Assembly: GCF_019084075.1 (NCBI RefSeq) | Contig: NZ_JAHREN010000001.1 | Coordinates: 4,862,501 to 4,926,500, forward strand | Source: Siccirubricoccus sp. G192 | Lineage (GTDB): Bacteria; Pseudomonadota; Alphaproteobacteria; Acetobacterales; Acetobacteraceae | Length of the DNA: 64,000 bases | Direction: 5' to 3' | Shown: positions 63,538 through 64,000 of the stretch, piece by piece | How positions within the stretch are numbered: position 1 is the first letter of the stretch | Layout of the letters: each line of letters starts with the position of its first letter | Program-made: the position numbers and the translations under genes | Notes under the pieces: generated by a model | What the model was told of the DNA's origin: nothing | The model's input: only the letters and a program-made list of their open reading frames with translations | Databases searched by the model: none

Positions 63538-63572
63538 GGCTGCGCCACGAGGCGGGCAACAAGAATCCTCAT
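63534..63572 (-). CDS. 12-codon leader frame 2, copy of the mnmA start region
   Basis: ATG 63572 opens MRILVARLVAQP, and its TGA overlaps the mnmA ATG (ATGA). It begins with the same MRILVA codons as mnmA. It arose by tandem duplication and would keep translational coupling intact. Whether it is translated is unknown. Confidence 0.4.
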   Translation of the reverse strand: MRILVARLVAQP

Positions 63573-63607
63573 GGCTGCACCATGAGGCGGGCCACGAGAA
63601 TCCTCAC
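63569..63607 (-). CDS. 12-codon leader frame 1, copy of the mnmA start region
   Basis: GTG 63607 opens MRILVARLMVQP; its TGA overlaps the ATG of leader frame 2, and its GTG overlaps the TGA stop of tenA (GTGA). It probably represents the original tenA-mnmA junction. Confidence 0.35.
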   Translation of the reverse strand: MRILVARLMVQP

Positions 63608-64000
63608 GGCCGGTGCGCCCGCTCATAGCCCGGCATCCGGCCGAGGGCCGCATCCAGCCCCTGCTGCCAGAACCGCGCCTCCAGCCGCGCGGCCTCGGCG
63701 AAGGTGGCGGAAAGACTGGCGAAGCGGGCCTCGCCGCCATGACTCAGGCCCAGCGCGTCGATCCTGGCCGCGGCGGCCCGCGCCATCGCCTGGTAGCCGG
63801 GATCGGCATAGGTGGCGATCCAGGTCTCATAGGGGTTCTCCGCCAGCCGCCGGCGCGGATCGGCCAGGATGCGCAGCGCCACCTCGCCATAGCCGACCGT
63901 GCAAGGCGCCAGCGCCACTTCGAGGTCGAGGATGTCGCCGGCCAGGCCGCGGTCGATGACGTAGCGGGTATAGGCCACCGTCTCCGAGGCTTCCGGCGTG
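63604..64000 (-). CDS. tenA: TenA family protein (thiaminase II), partial
   Basis: The C-terminal 131 residues of a TenA-like protein; the N-terminus lies beyond the window. Visible parts: SETVAYTRYVIDRGL, LDLEVALAPCTVGYGEVALRI (the ALLPCxxxYxE element with the catalytic Cys), NPYETWIATYADPGYQ and FWQQGLDA. TenA hydrolyses aminopyrimidine products of thiamin breakdown so that they can be reused; some homologues act differently. Its TGA stop overlaps the GTG of the first leader copy, so the genes tenA-leaders-mnmA form a tightly coupled chain. Confidence 0.88.
   Translation of the reverse strand, partial: TPEASETVAYTRYVIDRGLAGDILDLEVALAPCTVGYGEVALRILADPRRRLAENPYETWIATYADPGYQAMARAAAARIDALGLSHGGEARFASLSATFAEAARLEARFWQQGLDAALGRMPGYERAHRP

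Larger units (their letters stand above)
63524..63612. repeat. 35-bp tandem repeat covering the mnmA start, about 2.5 copies
   Basis: On the + strand units start at 63524, 63559 and 63594 (A-C-A/G-A-G-A-A-T-C-C-T-C core), 35 bp apart. Each contains the mnmA start sequence ATGAGGATTCTTG (or GTGAGGATTCTCG) on the minus strand. The array joins tenA to mnmA. Confidence 0.85.

Overview
The window looks like a chromosomal stretch of a very GC-rich alphaproteobacterium, most likely of the Acetobacteraceae (Roseomonas-like). Supporting signs are a fused shikimate kinase/3-dehydroquinate synthase, DUF2842 and DUF3126 small proteins, Bug-type solute receptors, several PEP-CTERM proteins and the style of the intergenic palindromes. 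This placement is inferred from gene content, not from a phylogeny.

Layout. 1-8.9 kb: orphan xanthine-dehydrogenase-type molybdopterin subunit, a secreted duplicated-domain protein, a methyltransferase, an M20 amidohydrolase, an AI-2E family permease, a lipoprotein and a dense block of intergenic hairpins. 8.9-17.5 kb: AMP-forming ligase, a two-subunit UxaA-type dehydratase divergent from a GntR/UTRA regulator with a palindromic candidate operator, an MFS exporter, accA, a methyltransferase and a XerD-type recombinase. 17.5-31 kb: aroKB fusion, multi-PAS sensor kinase, anmK, tyrS, zinc alcohol dehydrogenase, tRNA-Pro, FAD monooxygenase and three PEP-CTERM genes. 31-45.5 kb: DUF2842, apt, two Bug-type receptors, an acetyltransferase, a VOC protein, an epimerase, hydrolases, a fourth PEP-CTERM gene and sbcDC. 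45.5-51 kb: a mobile-element cluster (IS3, IS30 and IS630/IS3 remnants) around a lower-GC gene for a secreted protein that looks like an aerolysin-type beta-pore-forming protein. 51-59.3 kb: a candidate pyrimidine-catabolism cluster (asparaginase-like and RutB-like hydrolases divergent from URC1, URC4 and later upp), split by a lower-GC islet with an adenine-type DNA methyltransferase facing two unknown genes. 59.3-64 kb: DUF3126, a CMD-family protein, rpsA, tRNA-Met, mnmA and the end of tenA.

The best leads are: (i) matching sigma-54 (-24/-12) promoters about 40 nt upstream of three PEP-CTERM genes; (ii) the candidate pore-forming protein in the IS cluster; (iii) the extended URC cluster, whose asparaginase homologue has lost two catalytic residues; (iv) a triplicated translation-initiation region between tenA and mnmA; (v) an intergenic repeat family whose TAGAGC end supplies the TAG stop codon of five genes; (vi) a sensor kinase with degenerate ATP-binding motifs.

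Caution on quality: more than a dozen genes carry single-base indels, mostly in G or C runs, including indispensable ones (rpsA) and housekeeping ones (apt). I read these as sequencing errors, not pseudogenes, and give the reconstructed gene spans.
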